A stretch of 64,000 bases of DNA from NCBI RefSeq assembly GCF_910580175.1, contig NZ_CAJTXD010000005.1, positions 62,001 to 126,000 on the forward strand. Reading direction: 5' to 3'. Shown piece by piece: positions 19,671-28,955 of the stretch. The stretch comes from an uncultured Alistipes sp. (GTDB lineage Bacteria > Bacteroidota > Bacteroidia > Bacteroidales > Rikenellaceae). Position 1 is the stretch's first letter. Every line of letters begins with the position of its first letter. A program made the translations under genes and the position numbers. Under the pieces are notes generated by a model. That model worked only from the letters and a program-made list of their open reading frames with translations. It had not been told where the DNA came from and searched no databases.

Positions 19671-19974
19671 AAAATTGAACCTTATGGACAACATGAAAAA
19701 CAACTGGGAAAACCAGCAGACCGAAAAAATGATGGCCGACAAGCTCGACAAGGCCACGAACTGCACTGAAAACAAGGCCGGCAAGGCTGTCGACGCAGTA
19801 AAGAACACTGCCGAGCGCGCAGGCGAACGCCTGGGCGAAGCCGGCCAGAAAGTCGGCGATGTCGCACACAAGGTAGGCGACAAGATCAAGCAGGGCGCCG
19901 AGAAAGCGACCGACAAGATCGGGCAGGCCGTCGACACGGCAGCCGACCGCATGCAGGGCAAGAAGAACTATTGA
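19657..19974 (+). CDS. Small hydrophilic repeat protein, CsbD/LEA-like
   Basis: A 105-residue, highly charged protein without hydrophobic segments. From about residue 40 it consists of 11-residue-like amphipathic helical repeats (KAVDAVKNTAERAGERLG, KVGDVAHKVGDKIK, KATDKIGQAVDTAADR). Such repeats occur in LEA-like and CsbD-like stress proteins. The pairing with a GlsB-like gene supports a stress role, which is an inference. ATG at 19684 (MDNMKNNWEN) is an alternative start that would avoid the overlap. Confidence 0.7.
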   Translation: MSNNEKLNLMDNMKNNWENQQTEKMMADKLDKATNCTENKAGKAVDAVKNTAERAGERLGEAGQKVGDVAHKVGDKIKQGAEKATDKIGQAVDTAADRMQGKKNY

Positions 19975-19994
19975 TGACTTCGGCCCCCGAAAGA

Positions 19995-20028
19995 CAGAAG
20001 CGGAGACCTCGACGGGTCTCCGCTTCTG
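19995..20028 (+). terminator. Hairpin between the CsbD-like gene and tRNA-Gln
   Basis: A perfect 14-bp stem CAGAAGCGGAGACC/GGTCTCCGCTTCTG (19995-20008 with 20015-20028). T-runs are weak on both sides. Its position 20 nt after one gene and facing the tRNA suggests bidirectional termination. Confidence 0.65.
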
Positions 20029-20041
20029 TTCGAAAAAAACG

Positions 20042-20112
20042 TTGAGCTGCCAGGACTCGAACCTGGAACGACAGAACCAAAATCTGCTGTGTTACCATTA
20101 CACCACAGCTCA
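20042..20112 (-). tRNA. tRNA-Gln (anticodon TTG)
   Basis: A 71-nt cloverleaf on the minus strand: acceptor TGAGCTG/CAGCTCA, short D arm GTG/CAC, anticodon stem GCAGA/TCTGT with loop TTTTGGT (anticodon TTG), T arm CCAGG-TTCGAGT-CCTGG and discriminator A. CCA is not encoded. Confidence 0.92.
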
Positions 20113-20132
20113 ATCGACGCTCGAAAGCGCTG

Positions 20133-20140
20133 CAAAGATA
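20133..20140 (-). promoter_or_regulatory. -7 box of the tRNA-Gln gene
   Basis: Minus-strand TATCTTTG, 20 nt upstream of the mature tRNA 5' end. No well-spaced -33 TTG is evident. Confidence 0.5.
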
Positions 20141-20203
20141 AACAAAAAAACGCAATATCCAAGAATCGCGCCCCGAAATACCGCGAACCAAAAATTCTGA
20201 ACC

Positions 20204-21538
20204 ATGATTGCAACCATGATCGTGCTTTTCCTTGCCGGCTATCTGCTGATCGCCCTGGAGCACAAGATCGGAATCAACAAATCGGCCGTCGCACTGGTCA
20301 TGTGCGGCGCGCTTTGGACACTGCTGAGCCTTGCGGGTCACGACCCGCAGATCGGTTCGCAGCTGACCGGTCAGCTGGGCAGCACCTGCGAAATCCTGGT
20401 CTACCTGATCGGCGCCATGACGATCGTAGACCTCATCGACATGCACGGCGGATTCAACGTCATTACGTCGCGCATTACCACCCGCAACAAACGCCGGCTG
20501 CTATGGCTGCTGGTGCTTATCACGTTCTTCATGTCGGCCGTGCTGGACAACATGACCACGGCGATCATCATGGTAATGCTCCTGCGGCGGATCATCGCCG
20601 ACCGGAACGAGCGCTGGATATTCGCGGGGCTGGTCGTCATAGCAGCCAACAGCGGCGGCGCCTGGTCGCCCATCGGCGATGTGACGACCATCATGCTCTG
20701 GATGCGCGGCAACGTCTCGGCCTGGCCGCTGATGTACCACCTGTTCCTGCCCTCGCTGCTCTCGGTGGTCGTCCCGACCCTGCTGGCCCAACGATACGTC
20801 GCCCAGAGCGAAAGGGCAGGCACCGCAACTCCGGCCCTGCCGGCGGAGACTCCAGGCAAAAAGACCGAACCGCGCATGAGCCGGCTCATCCTCGCAACGG
20901 GCGTCGCAGGACTACTTTTTGTACCTCTGTTCAAGGAACTTACAGGACTTCCTCCCTACATGGGCATGACCATCGCGCTGGGTGCGAACTGGGTGCTGAC
21001 CGAAATCATCTACGACCGCCGCCGCGACATGGAAGAATCGATCCAGAACCGCGTATCGAAAGTGCTCAAGCATATCGACATGCCGACGATCCTCTTTTTC
21101 CTGGGTATCTTGATGGCTGTCGGCGCCTTGCAGAGCGCGGGCATCCTCAGCGACACGGCCCGCTGGCTCGACCGGCACCTGCACGAACCGTTCGCCATCA
21201 CGGGATTGATCGGTCTCCTCTCATCGGTAATCGACAACGTACCGCTCGTGGCGGCCTGCATGGGGATGTATCCGGTCGCGGATGCCGCGGCAGCAGCCGC
21301 AAGCGCCGATCCTGCATTCGCACAGAACTTCGTGGCCGACGGGCTGTTCTGGCACCTGCTCTCCTTCTGCGCAGGCACTGGCGGCAGCCTGCTGATCATC
21401 GGCTCGGCGGCCGGAGTCGTAGCCATGGGGCTGGAAAAGATCGACTTCGGGTGGTACCTGCGTAAAATCGCGCCGTTGGCGCTGGCGGGCTATCTGGTCG
21501 GCATGCTGACCATCTGGCTCCAGCACCTGGCGGCCTGA
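20204..21538 (+). CDS. nhaD: NhaD-type Na+/H+ antiporter
   Basis: A 444-residue polytopic protein of the ion transporter superfamily. The NhaD hallmark NSGGAWSPIGDVTTIMLW is at about residues 149-166. Other conserved features are DNMTTAIIMVMLLRRI after helix 4 and SSVIDNVPLVAACMGMY in the second half, giving two re-entrant Asn/Asp motifs. It would exchange sodium for protons across the inner membrane. It is single-gene, with a basic cytosolic linker near 205-230. Confidence 0.9.
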   Translation: MIATMIVLFLAGYLLIALEHKIGINKSAVALVMCGALWTLLSLAGHDPQIGSQLTGQLGSTCEILVYLIGAMTIVDLIDMHGGFNVITSRITTRNKRRLLWLLVLITFFMSAVLDNMTTAIIMVMLLRRIIADRNERWIFAGLVVIAANSGGAWSPIGDVTTIMLWMRGNVSAWPLMYHLFLPSLLSVVVPTLLAQRYVAQSERAGTATPALPAETPGKKTEPRMSRLILATGVAGLLFVPLFKELTGLPPYMGMTIALGANWVLTEIIYDRRRDMEESIQNRVSKVLKHIDMPTILFFLGILMAVGALQSAGILSDTARWLDRHLHEPFAITGLIGLLSSVIDNVPLVAACMGMYPVADAAAAAASADPAFAQNFVADGLFWHLLSFCAGTGGSLLIIGSAAGVVAMGLEKIDFGWYLRKIAPLALAGYLVGMLTIWLQHLAA

Positions 21539-21554
21539 CGTCCGCAGGAAGAGG

Positions 21555-21929
21555 CTATTTTACTTTGGCGAGGAACCGCTCTCGGTCGACGACAAACCGT
21601 ACGTGGGTGCCCTCGCCGATCGGCCCCTCGCCGTCGCGGGCACCGACCGTGAAGACGATCTTGCGCCCGTCGACCTCCGTAACGACGGCCGAGGCGGTAA
21701 TCTCCGCGCCCAGCCCCGAGGGCTTGATATGCGAGGTGTTCATTTCGGCACCGACGGTCGTCGCCCCTTCAGGCAGCGCCGCGGCAACGGCCATCATGGC
21801 CGCATGCTCCATCAAGGCCACCAGCGCCGGCGTAGCGAACACCGGCAGATCGCCCGACCCCATTGCGGCGGCCGTATTGGCGGCCGTCACGGTTGTACGG
21901 GTGGTGGCGGAAAGACCTTTTTCCAACAT
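21555..21929 (-). CDS. Hotdog-fold thioesterase, FlK-like
   Basis: A 124-residue thioesterase. GSGDLPVFATPALVALMEHAA (about 23-43) resembles fluoroacetyl-CoA thioesterase FlK and the wider FlK-like family, with Thr and Glu-His residues in the right places (FATP, MEHAA). SHIKPSGLGAEITASAVV is the hotdog central strand. Most family members act on unknown acyl-CoA. Nothing in the neighbourhood identifies the substrate. It is convergent with nhaD. Confidence 0.75.
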   Translation of the reverse strand: MLEKGLSATTRTTVTAANTAAAMGSGDLPVFATPALVALMEHAAMMAVAAALPEGATTVGAEMNTSHIKPSGLGAEITASAVVTEVDGRKIVFTVGARDGEGPIGEGTHVRFVVDRERFLAKVK

Positions 21930-21968
21930 AATATAGCTCGAACAGAATTCGTTTAACGTCTAAATCAT

Positions 21969-21976
21969 TACCTTTG
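21969..21976 (+). promoter_or_regulatory. -7 box upstream of the DUF4294-like gene
   Basis: TACCTTTG on the plus strand, 137 nt before the ATG at 22113. No TTG is at the right distance, so confidence is modest. Confidence 0.4.
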
Positions 21977-22112
21977 CCCACGGACAAGGCCCGAACAGGC
22001 TGTAACCCGGCAGCCCGAAAACGCCTCCTGCCGTCGCACGCGGCATGTTCGCCGTTGCGGCATCGGGCGGGCGCCCCGCAGACCAGGCAAAGATATGTTT
22101 TTTTCGCTGACT

Positions 22113-22685
22113 ATGAAAAAATGGCTGCTGCTTCTCGGTATGCTTGCAACCCTGCACCCCATGGTGCAGGCGCAAAGCGGCCGCGGCTACTGGCACCAGG
22201 AGTGGAGCACCGAACAAGGCGACTCGATAGCGCTGGTGCACATCCTGCCGGTCTACGTCTTCAGCCGTCCGGTCGATCTGCGGCGCTACCGCCGGCTGGT
22301 CGACGCCGTGAAGAAAGTATACCCCATAGCCCAGATCGCCAAAGCGAAAATGGCCGACATGGAAGCCGAACTGACCCGCCTGCCGACAAAAAAAGAACAA
22401 AGAGAATACATCAAGACCATCTACGACCAGATCAAAGAGGAATACACGCCCGTACTCAAACGCATGACCCGCACCCAGGGGCGCGTGCTGCTGAAACTCA
22501 TCGACCGCGAAACGGAGTACACCGCCTATGAAGTGCTGCGCGAATTCCGCGGCGGATTCGTGGCCGGATTCTGGCAGGGCATCTCGAAGATCTTCGGCCA
22601 AGATCTCAAATCCGAGTACGACCGCGAGGGCGAAGACCGCATCATCGAACAGATCGTCATCTACTATGAAGCGGGACTCTTGTAA
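22113..22685 (+). CDS. DUF4294-like secreted protein
   Basis: A 190-residue Bacteroidota protein with an N-terminal signal peptide (MKKWLLLLGMLATLHPMVQA). It has conserved-looking segments LPVYVFSRPVDLRRYRRLVDAVKKVYPIA (residues about 43-70) and the helical LIDRETEYTAYEVLREFRGGFVAGFWQGI (about 129-157). The second segment is the part I associate with DUF4294. No catalytic motif is recognisable. The upstream in-frame ATG at 22095 would put charged and aromatic residues before the signal, so 22113 is preferred. Confidence 0.7.
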   Translation: MKKWLLLLGMLATLHPMVQAQSGRGYWHQEWSTEQGDSIALVHILPVYVFSRPVDLRRYRRLVDAVKKVYPIAQIAKAKMADMEAELTRLPTKKEQREYIKTIYDQIKEEYTPVLKRMTRTQGRVLLKLIDRETEYTAYEVLREFRGGFVAGFWQGISKIFGQDLKSEYDREGEDRIIEQIVIYYEAGLL

Positions 22686-22866
22686 AAATCGCCCGAAAAC
22701 ATTCCTCCGAAACGAAGGCTGGAAAACGACGCAAACATCATCATAGGAAAACAGCACGGCCCATCCCGCCGGGGCAGCCAGACGACGGAAAGAATCCGCA
22801 TTTCCAGACACCGCACAGCGATGCCGCAAGAGGATTCCCGCTCGACAAGGGGATCGTCCCGCCGCA

Positions 22867-22897
22867 TTGCGGATTCTCAATAAATTTCGTATCTTTG
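22867..22897 (+). promoter_or_regulatory. Promoter of ffh
   Basis: TTG (22867-22869), 20 nt, TATCTTTG (22890-22897); the start codon is at 22917, so the leader is about 13 nt. Confidence 0.75.
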
Positions 22898-22916
22898 CCT
22901 CGCAAAAACAAACCCC

Positions 22917-24248
22917 ATGTTTGAAAACCTGACAGACAAACTCGAACGCTCGTTCAAAATACTCAAGGGCGAGGGCCGCATCACGGAGATCAACGTGGCG
23001 GAGACGCTCAAGGAAATCCGCCGTGCGCTGATCGATGCCGACGTCAACTACAAGGTGGCCAAGTCGTTTACCGACACGGTAAAGCAGAAGGCGCTGGGTC
23101 AGAACGTGCTGACGGCCGTGAAGCCGGGGCAGATGATGACCAAGATCGTGCGCGACGAACTGGCCGCACTGATGGGCGGCACGGCGACCGACATCCGCCT
23201 GGAAGGCACACCGGCCGTGATCCTGATCGCAGGTCTGCAAGGCTCGGGCAAAACCACGTTCTCGGGCAAGCTGGCGGCGCAGCTCAAGAACAAGAAAGGC
23301 CGCCAGGTGCTGCTGGTGGCGGGCGACGTCTATCGTCCGGCGGCCATCGACCAGCTGAAAGTGCTGGGACAGCAGATCGGTGTGGAAGTCTACACCGAAG
23401 AAGGCAACAACAATCCCGTAGAAATTGCGCAGAACGCCATCAAACATGCGCGTCAGAAAGGTTACAATGCAGTCATCGTCGACACCGCCGGCCGCCTGGC
23501 CGTCGACGAAGCGATGATGCAAGAGATAACGGCCGTCAAGGCAGCGGTAAACCCCTCGGAAACGCTCTTCGTGGTGGATGCCATGACGGGCCAGGACGCC
23601 GTGAACACGGCCAAAGAATTCAACGACCGCCTCGACTTCGACGGCGTGGTGCTGACCAAGCTGGACGGCGACACGCGCGGCGGTGCGGCGATCTCGATCC
23701 GCTCGGTGGTGGACAAACCGCTGAAATTCATATCGAGCGGCGAGAAGATGGACGCTCTCCAGGTATTCCACCCCGAACGCATGGCCGACCGCATCCTGGG
23801 TATGGGCGACGTGGTGTCGCTGGTGGAACGCGCCCAGGAACAGTTCGACGAGGAGGAGGCCCGCAAACTGAAAAAGAAGCTGGTAAAGAACCAATTCGAC
23901 TTCAACGACTTCATCGCGCAGATCCAGCAAGTCAAGAAGATGGGCAACCTGAAAGACATCGCCTCGATGCTCCCGGGCATGGGCAAGGCGCTCAAAGACA
24001 TAGACATACCGGACGATGTGTTCAAACAGACCGAAGCGATCATCGGCTCGATGACTCCGGCCGAGAGGTCGAAGCCCGAAATCATCAACGCCCGGCGCCG
24101 CGAACGCATAGCCAAAGGCTCGGGCACGACGATGGCCGACGTCAACCGGCTGATGAAACAATTCGAACAAACCCGCAAGATGATGAAAACCGTGGCGGGC
24201 GGCAACCTGAAAATGCCCAAATTCCCGGGCGGCATGATGCGCCGCTGA
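22917..24248 (+). CDS. ffh: Signal recognition particle GTPase Ffh (SRP54)
   Basis: A 443-residue SRP54: N domain (1-90), G domain with P-loop GLQGSGKT at 106-113, DTAGR, TKLDGDTRGGAA, and a Met-rich M domain ending KMPKFPGGMMRR that binds SRP RNA and signal peptides. It forms the SRP with the 4.5S RNA encoded at 51614-51717 in this same window. It is the usual length. Confidence 0.97.
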   Translation: MFENLTDKLERSFKILKGEGRITEINVAETLKEIRRALIDADVNYKVAKSFTDTVKQKALGQNVLTAVKPGQMMTKIVRDELAALMGGTATDIRLEGTPAVILIAGLQGSGKTTFSGKLAAQLKNKKGRQVLLVAGDVYRPAAIDQLKVLGQQIGVEVYTEEGNNNPVEIAQNAIKHARQKGYNAVIVDTAGRLAVDEAMMQEITAVKAAVNPSETLFVVDAMTGQDAVNTAKEFNDRLDFDGVVLTKLDGDTRGGAAISIRSVVDKPLKFISSGEKMDALQVFHPERMADRILGMGDVVSLVERAQEQFDEEEARKLKKKLVKNQFDFNDFIAQIQQVKKMGNLKDIASMLPGMGKALKDIDIPDDVFKQTEAIIGSMTPAERSKPEIINARRRERIAKGSGTTMADVNRLMKQFEQTRKMMKTVAGGNLKMPKFPGGMMRR

Positions 24249-24280
24249 GACGGGTGTCCGAAATTTTGCAACTTCACGCG

Positions 24281-24319
24281 ATGGCAGCTTTCCAGGAATG
24301 GTAAAGCTGCCATTTTTTA
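24281..24319 (+). terminator. Terminator after ffh
   Basis: ATGGCAGCTTT (24281-24291) pairs with AAAGCTGCCAT (24303-24313) and is followed by a T-run. Confidence 0.9.
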
Positions 24320-24358
24320 CAATCGCAACCAGAAATAGGAAAAATCACAAGAAATTTC

Positions 24359-24366
24359 TACCTTTG
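24359..24366 (+). promoter_or_regulatory. -7 box of era
   Basis: TACCTTTG, 24 nt before the era ATG at 24391. The spacing rules out the in-frame upstream ATG at 24298 as the start. No clear -33 element was found. Confidence 0.55.
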
Positions 24367-24390
24367 GAAGATAAAAACCTCGTTTCGAAC

Positions 24391-25272
24391 ATGCACAAAT
24401 CGGGCTTCGTAAACATCATAGGCAATCCCAACGTCGGAAAATCGACGTTGATGAACGCACTGGTCGGCGAACGGCTGTCGATCATTACCTCCAAGGCGCA
24501 GACCACGCGCCATCGCATCATGGGCATCGTCTCGGGCGACGACTTCCAAATCGTCTACTCCGACACGCCGGGCATTCTCAAACCCTCCTACAAGTTGCAG
24601 GAGTCGATGATGAAATTCGTCACGGGCGCGCTGACCGATGCCGACGTACTGCTCTATGTAACCGACACCGTGGAGCAGAGCGACCGCTCGGAGGAGATCG
24701 TCGAACAGATCGCCCGCAGCGGCATCCCGGCGATCGTGGTCATCAACAAAATCGACCTCTCGACACCCGCCGCGCTGGAGGCACTGGTGGAAAAATGGCA
24801 TGCCAGACTGCCGGACGCGCGGATCGTACCAGTATCGGCCAAGGAAAAATTCAACATCGAGGGAGCTTTCGAAACCATCCTCGGCCTGCTGCCCGAAGGC
24901 CCGGCGTTCTATCCGAAAGATACGCTGACGGACAAAACCCTGCGCTTCTTCGCATCGGAAATCATCCGCGAAAAGATTCTGCGCTTCTATGACAAGGAAA
25001 TCCCCTACTGCTGCGAAATCGAAATCGACAGCTACAAGGAAGAACCGGCCATCGACCGCATAGCGGCGACGATCTACGTATCGCGCGACTCGCAGAAAGG
25101 CATCCTGATCGGTCACAAAGGCGAAAAACTGAAGCGTGTGGGGCAGGCGGCGCGCGAAGACCTGGAACAATTTCTGGAAAAGAAGGTCTTCCTGCAACTT
25201 TTCGTCAAAGTAAACGACGACTGGCGCAACAACCCGCGCCAACTGCGCAGGTTCGGCTACGAACAAGAATAA
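24391..25272 (+). CDS. era: GTPase Era
   Basis: A 293-residue Era: G1 GNPNVGKST at 11-19, a switch I Thr in SKAQTTRHR, G3 DTPG, G4 NKID and G5 SAKEK. A C-terminal KH domain follows (RDSQKGILIGHKGEKLKRVG, the GxxG-type RNA-binding loop). Era binds the 3' end of 16S rRNA and assists 30S assembly. The start was chosen from the family N-terminus (MHKSGFVNIIG) and the promoter box. Confidence 0.96.
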   Translation: MHKSGFVNIIGNPNVGKSTLMNALVGERLSIITSKAQTTRHRIMGIVSGDDFQIVYSDTPGILKPSYKLQESMMKFVTGALTDADVLLYVTDTVEQSDRSEEIVEQIARSGIPAIVVINKIDLSTPAALEALVEKWHARLPDARIVPVSAKEKFNIEGAFETILGLLPEGPAFYPKDTLTDKTLRFFASEIIREKILRFYDKEIPYCCEIEIDSYKEEPAIDRIAATIYVSRDSQKGILIGHKGEKLKRVGQAAREDLEQFLEKKVFLQLFVKVNDDWRNNPRQLRRFGYEQE

Positions 25273-25411
25273 AAATGCACGAACCGAATCGCAGGAACAA
25301 GATTCCGCAAACCGGATTCGCTCCGATGCCGGATCGTTCTTTCGTGAGATGAAAGATCGGCCCACGGAGCGGGATAAAATAAACGACCGAAAATCGCGTT
25401 AGAGAAACAAC

Positions 25412-27400
25412 ATGCGGAAGTGGATCACAGGAATCGCGTTGGCGGCAGCCCTGCTTTGCGGGGCCGATGTCCAGGCGCAATACAACCGGGAGTATTTCTT
25501 CTGGATGGGTCAGCGCTGCATGATGGATAACAACTACCAAGAGGCCATCCGCACGCTCAACACCCTGCTGCGCTTCGACGAAGACGCCTACGAAGGCTAT
25601 TTCCTGCGCGGCATAGCCAAATACAACCTCGACGACCTGATCGGCGCCGAAGCCGACTTCTCGACCGCCATCGACAAGAATCCGGTCTACACCCAAGCCT
25701 ACACCTACCGCGCCGTAACCCGTTCGCGCCTGGGCAACTACGACGACGCACTGCAAGACTTCCGCGAAGCGATCGACCTGCGGCCCGACCTGCCTGGGCC
25801 TTATTATAGCCGCGGCGTGACGCGCCTGCTCAACCAGCAGTTCAGCGAAGCGATCGAAGACTTCGACCAATTCATCCGTCACGAAAACAAAGTGGCCGAC
25901 GCATTCATCTGCCGCGGTCTGAGCTATCTCCATCTGAAGGACACGCTGCGCGCCTACGACAACTTCACGACAGCCATCCGCACCAACCGCGAAAACCCCA
26001 ACGGCTACAACCGCCGCGGCGATCTCTACATGCAGCAGGCCCGCTACCCGGAAGCCGAAGCGGACTTCAACAAAGCCATAACCTGCGACTCGACCTATCT
26101 GCTCTCCTACTTCAACCGGGCGTTGGTCTACTCGTCGACCCACCGCCCGATGCTGGCGCTGGCCGACTTCGACCGCGTGATCGAACTCGACTCGCTCAAC
26201 TCGCTGGCCTACTTCAACCGGGCCATGCTGCGCACGCAGATCGGCGACTACAACCGGGCGCTGGAAGACTACGACCGAGTGGCGGCCTACGCGCCGAACA
26301 ACGTGCTGGTCTACTACAACCGGGCGGGTGTACATGCCCAGCTGGGCGAAATCGAAAAAGCCGTCGACGACTACTCGTCGGCCATCCGGCTCTACCCCGA
26401 CTTCGCCAATGCCTACATCTATCGCGGCCGCCTGCGCGAACTGCTGCGCGACTCCAAGGGCGCCCGCGACGACCGCAACACGGCGCAGCGCAAGATCGCC
26501 GAATACCGCTCCCGCCTCAACGACAGCACCTACTCGATCTACGCCGACACGACGCAACACTTCGACCGGCTGCTATCGTTCGACACCAAACTTTCGGGCA
26601 ACCGCTTCGACAACCTGACCGGACGCAACGGCGGCCGTGAAGAAATGCGTCTGCTGCCGCTCTTCAAGTTCACGTTGATGCGTCCCGACACGCTGCCGCA
26701 AGTCGAACGCCACCATCTGCAACGCGTCGAGGACTTCAAACGCCGCATAGGCAATCCGTGCCTGACCCTGACATGCCGCGAAAGCGACCTGGCGCCCGAC
26801 ACGCTCATGACGCTCGACAGAGACTACGCCCGAACGCTCAAGACGGGCGACCCCTCGTGGGAAGTCTACTTCGGACGCGGCATCACGCAGTCGCTCATCA
26901 AACAATACACCAACGCGGTAAACACCTATTCGACGGCCGTCGAACTGAACCCGACCAACCCGTTCCTCTATCTGAACCGCTCGACCACACGTGCCGAAAT
27001 GATCGATTTCATTTCGTCGATCGACAACTCCTACCAACGGATCACGATCGACTCCGACCCGGCCAACCGGCTCAACAACAACACGAAACGCACATACAGC
27101 TACGACGAGGCCATCGCCGATCTGAACAAAGCCGTCAAACTCTACCCCGACTTCGCGCACGCCTACTACAACCGCGCCAACCTCAAGGCGCTTTCGGGCG
27201 ACCTGCCCGAGGCGTTCGAGGACTACACCCGGGCCGTCGAACTCGACCCCTGGTTCGCCGAAGCCTACTACAACCGCGGCATCATCCAACTTTTCATGAA
27301 AGACACGCGCAAGGGCTGCCTCGATCTGTCGAAAGCCGGAGAACTGGGCATAGATCAAGCCTACGAAGTGCTCAAACATTACACGCAGACCGAAAACTAA
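25412..27400 (+). CDS. Secreted TPR-repeat protein
   Basis: A 662-residue protein with a signal peptide ending near residue 22 (ALLCGADVQAQ). Residues about 25-365 are consecutive tetratricopeptide repeats (repeated AYxxRGxxxxxLxxxxxAxxDFxxAI pattern). A region of about 95 residues lacks repeats (near 375-470), then more TPRs follow to the end (FAHAYYNRANLKALSGDLPEAFEDY). TPRs mediate protein contacts, and a periplasmic scaffold role is likely. It is 21 nt upstream of the MFS gene, so the two may be co-transcribed. Confidence 0.85.
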   Translation: MRKWITGIALAAALLCGADVQAQYNREYFFWMGQRCMMDNNYQEAIRTLNTLLRFDEDAYEGYFLRGIAKYNLDDLIGAEADFSTAIDKNPVYTQAYTYRAVTRSRLGNYDDALQDFREAIDLRPDLPGPYYSRGVTRLLNQQFSEAIEDFDQFIRHENKVADAFICRGLSYLHLKDTLRAYDNFTTAIRTNRENPNGYNRRGDLYMQQARYPEAEADFNKAITCDSTYLLSYFNRALVYSSTHRPMLALADFDRVIELDSLNSLAYFNRAMLRTQIGDYNRALEDYDRVAAYAPNNVLVYYNRAGVHAQLGEIEKAVDDYSSAIRLYPDFANAYIYRGRLRELLRDSKGARDDRNTAQRKIAEYRSRLNDSTYSIYADTTQHFDRLLSFDTKLSGNRFDNLTGRNGGREEMRLLPLFKFTLMRPDTLPQVERHHLQRVEDFKRRIGNPCLTLTCRESDLAPDTLMTLDRDYARTLKTGDPSWEVYFGRGITQSLIKQYTNAVNTYSTAVELNPTNPFLYLNRSTTRAEMIDFISSIDNSYQRITIDSDPANRLNNNTKRTYSYDEAIADLNKAVKLYPDFAHAYYNRANLKALSGDLPEAFEDYTRAVELDPWFAEAYYNRGIIQLFMKDTRKGCLDLSKAGELGIDQAYEVLKHYTQTEN

Positions 27401-27421
27401 TCCACAAAAAACGAATAAATC

Positions 27422-28792
27422 ATGACAGAAACTATCCAACGGAAACTCAACGACTCGGCGTTCGCACGCTGGACGGCGCTGATCCTCATCGCCTCGATGA
27501 TGTTCTTCGGCTACATGTTCGTCGACGTGATGTCGCCGCTCAAATCGCTCATCGAATCGGCCCGCGGCTGGGACAGCGCCACGTTCGGCACCTATGCCGC
27601 ATCGGAGTACTTCCTCAACGTGTTCTTCTTTTTCCTGATCTTCGCAGGCATCATCCTCGACAAGATGGGCATCCGCTTCACGGGCCTGCTCTCGGCAGGA
27701 CTGATGGTCGCCGGCGCGTCGATCAAGTTCGTGGGCATTACCGACTGGTTCCAGACCACGGCGTTCTGCTCATGGCTCGACAGCTGGTGGGTCGCTCTTC
27801 CGGGCAGCGCCAAGATGGCGTCGCTGGGCTTCATGATCTTCGGCTGCGGCTGCGAAATGGCCGGTACGACGGTCTCCAAAGCCATCGCCAAATGGTTCCA
27901 AGGCAAGGAAATGGCTCTGGCCATGGGGCTGGAAATGGCCATCGCCCGCCTGGGCGTCTTCGCCGTGATGTGGCTGGCACCGATGATCTCGAACCGCTAC
28001 GACCACTCGATCGTGGCTCCTGTGGCTTTCTGCACCGCCTTGCTTGTTATCGGCATGCTGTGCTACACGGTATTCGTCTTCATGGATCGGAAACTCGACG
28101 GCCAGCAGATCGCCGCCGGCGAAATGAAGGAAGAGAAATCATCGGACGAGGAGTTCCACATCCGCGACCTCGGCAAGATTTTTACCAGCAAGATGTTCTG
28201 GCTCGTGGCGCTGCTCTGTGTGCTCTACTACTCGGCCATCTTCCCGTTCCAGCGCTACGCCCCGAACTTCTTGGAGGTAACGCTGGGCATCGACGCCGAA
28301 TCGGCCGCCCGCCTGTTCAGCTGCTTCCCCATTCTGGCCATGATCCTTACGCCGTTCCTGGGCGCGCTGCTCGATTTCCGGGGCAAGGGCGCCACGATGC
28401 TGATGATCGGAGCCATCATCATGATCTGCTGCCACCTGAGTTTCGCTTTCGTTCTGCCGTTGTTCCCCTCGCAGTGGCTGGCGCTGCTGCTGGTCGTGAC
28501 GCTCGGCGTATCGTTCTCGCTGGTGCCGGCGGCGTTGTGGCCCTCGGTTCCGAAGATCATCGACGAAAAGATTCTCGGCTCAGCCTACTGCCTGATCTTC
28601 TGGATTCAGAACATCGGACTCTGCCTCGTGCCGCTGCTCATCGGTCTGGTGCTCGACGCCACGGGCGGCTACACCGTACCGATGATCATCTTCTCGTCGT
28701 TCGGCGTGCTGGCCTTCATCTTCAGCTTCTATCTCAAGATCGAAGACCGCAAGAAAGGCTACGGTCTCGAACAACCCAACATCAAGAAGTAG
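27422..28792 (+). CDS. Major facilitator superfamily transporter
   Basis: A 456-residue, 12-helix MFS carrier. The A-motif-like loop appears as DKMGIRFTGLLSAGL between helices 2 and 3 and as DFRGKGATMLMIGA in the second half. A charged central loop lies near 225-250. It resembles the group annotated as MFSD1-like or nitrate/nitrite-type MFS proteins in Bacteroidota. The substrate cannot be assigned. It ends at a strong terminator. Confidence 0.8.
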   Translation: MTETIQRKLNDSAFARWTALILIASMMFFGYMFVDVMSPLKSLIESARGWDSATFGTYAASEYFLNVFFFFLIFAGIILDKMGIRFTGLLSAGLMVAGASIKFVGITDWFQTTAFCSWLDSWWVALPGSAKMASLGFMIFGCGCEMAGTTVSKAIAKWFQGKEMALAMGLEMAIARLGVFAVMWLAPMISNRYDHSIVAPVAFCTALLVIGMLCYTVFVFMDRKLDGQQIAAGEMKEEKSSDEEFHIRDLGKIFTSKMFWLVALLCVLYYSAIFPFQRYAPNFLEVTLGIDAESAARLFSCFPILAMILTPFLGALLDFRGKGATMLMIGAIIMICCHLSFAFVLPLFPSQWLALLLVVTLGVSFSLVPAALWPSVPKIIDEKILGSAYCLIFWIQNIGLCLVPLLIGLVLDATGGYTVPMIIFSSFGVLAFIFSFYLKIEDRKKGYGLEQPNIKK

Positions 28793-28819
28793 CCCAAGCT
28801 ACACTCGAATAAATGAAGA

Positions 28820-28856
28820 AGCGCCGGCGTCCTTCAAAGGACGCCGGCGCTTTTTA
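28820..28856 (+). terminator. Terminator after the MFS gene
   Basis: A perfect 13-bp GC-rich stem AGCGCCGGCGTCC/GGACGCCGGCGCT (28820-28832 with 28839-28851), TTCAAA loop and a T-run. Confidence 0.92.
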
Positions 28857-28955
28857 TAAATACCCGGCCTTGCGCACCCGGGCCGCGCGAACCGCAACTT
28901 TCCGATTCGGAAACCCGCTATCGTATGCTCCGGCTGCCAAAAACGGAACGAAACG

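Noticed and set aside
21555..21929. Link between the FlK-like thioesterase and the fluoride channel as a fluoro-metabolite defence
   Set aside because: The two genes are 14 kb apart on separate units, and most FlK-like proteins do not act on fluoroacetyl-CoA.
21960..24170. 736-codon minus-strand frame antisense to ffh
   Set aside because: Runs across ffh, its promoter and the DUF4294-like gene; His/Arg/Val-rich, no homology recognised.
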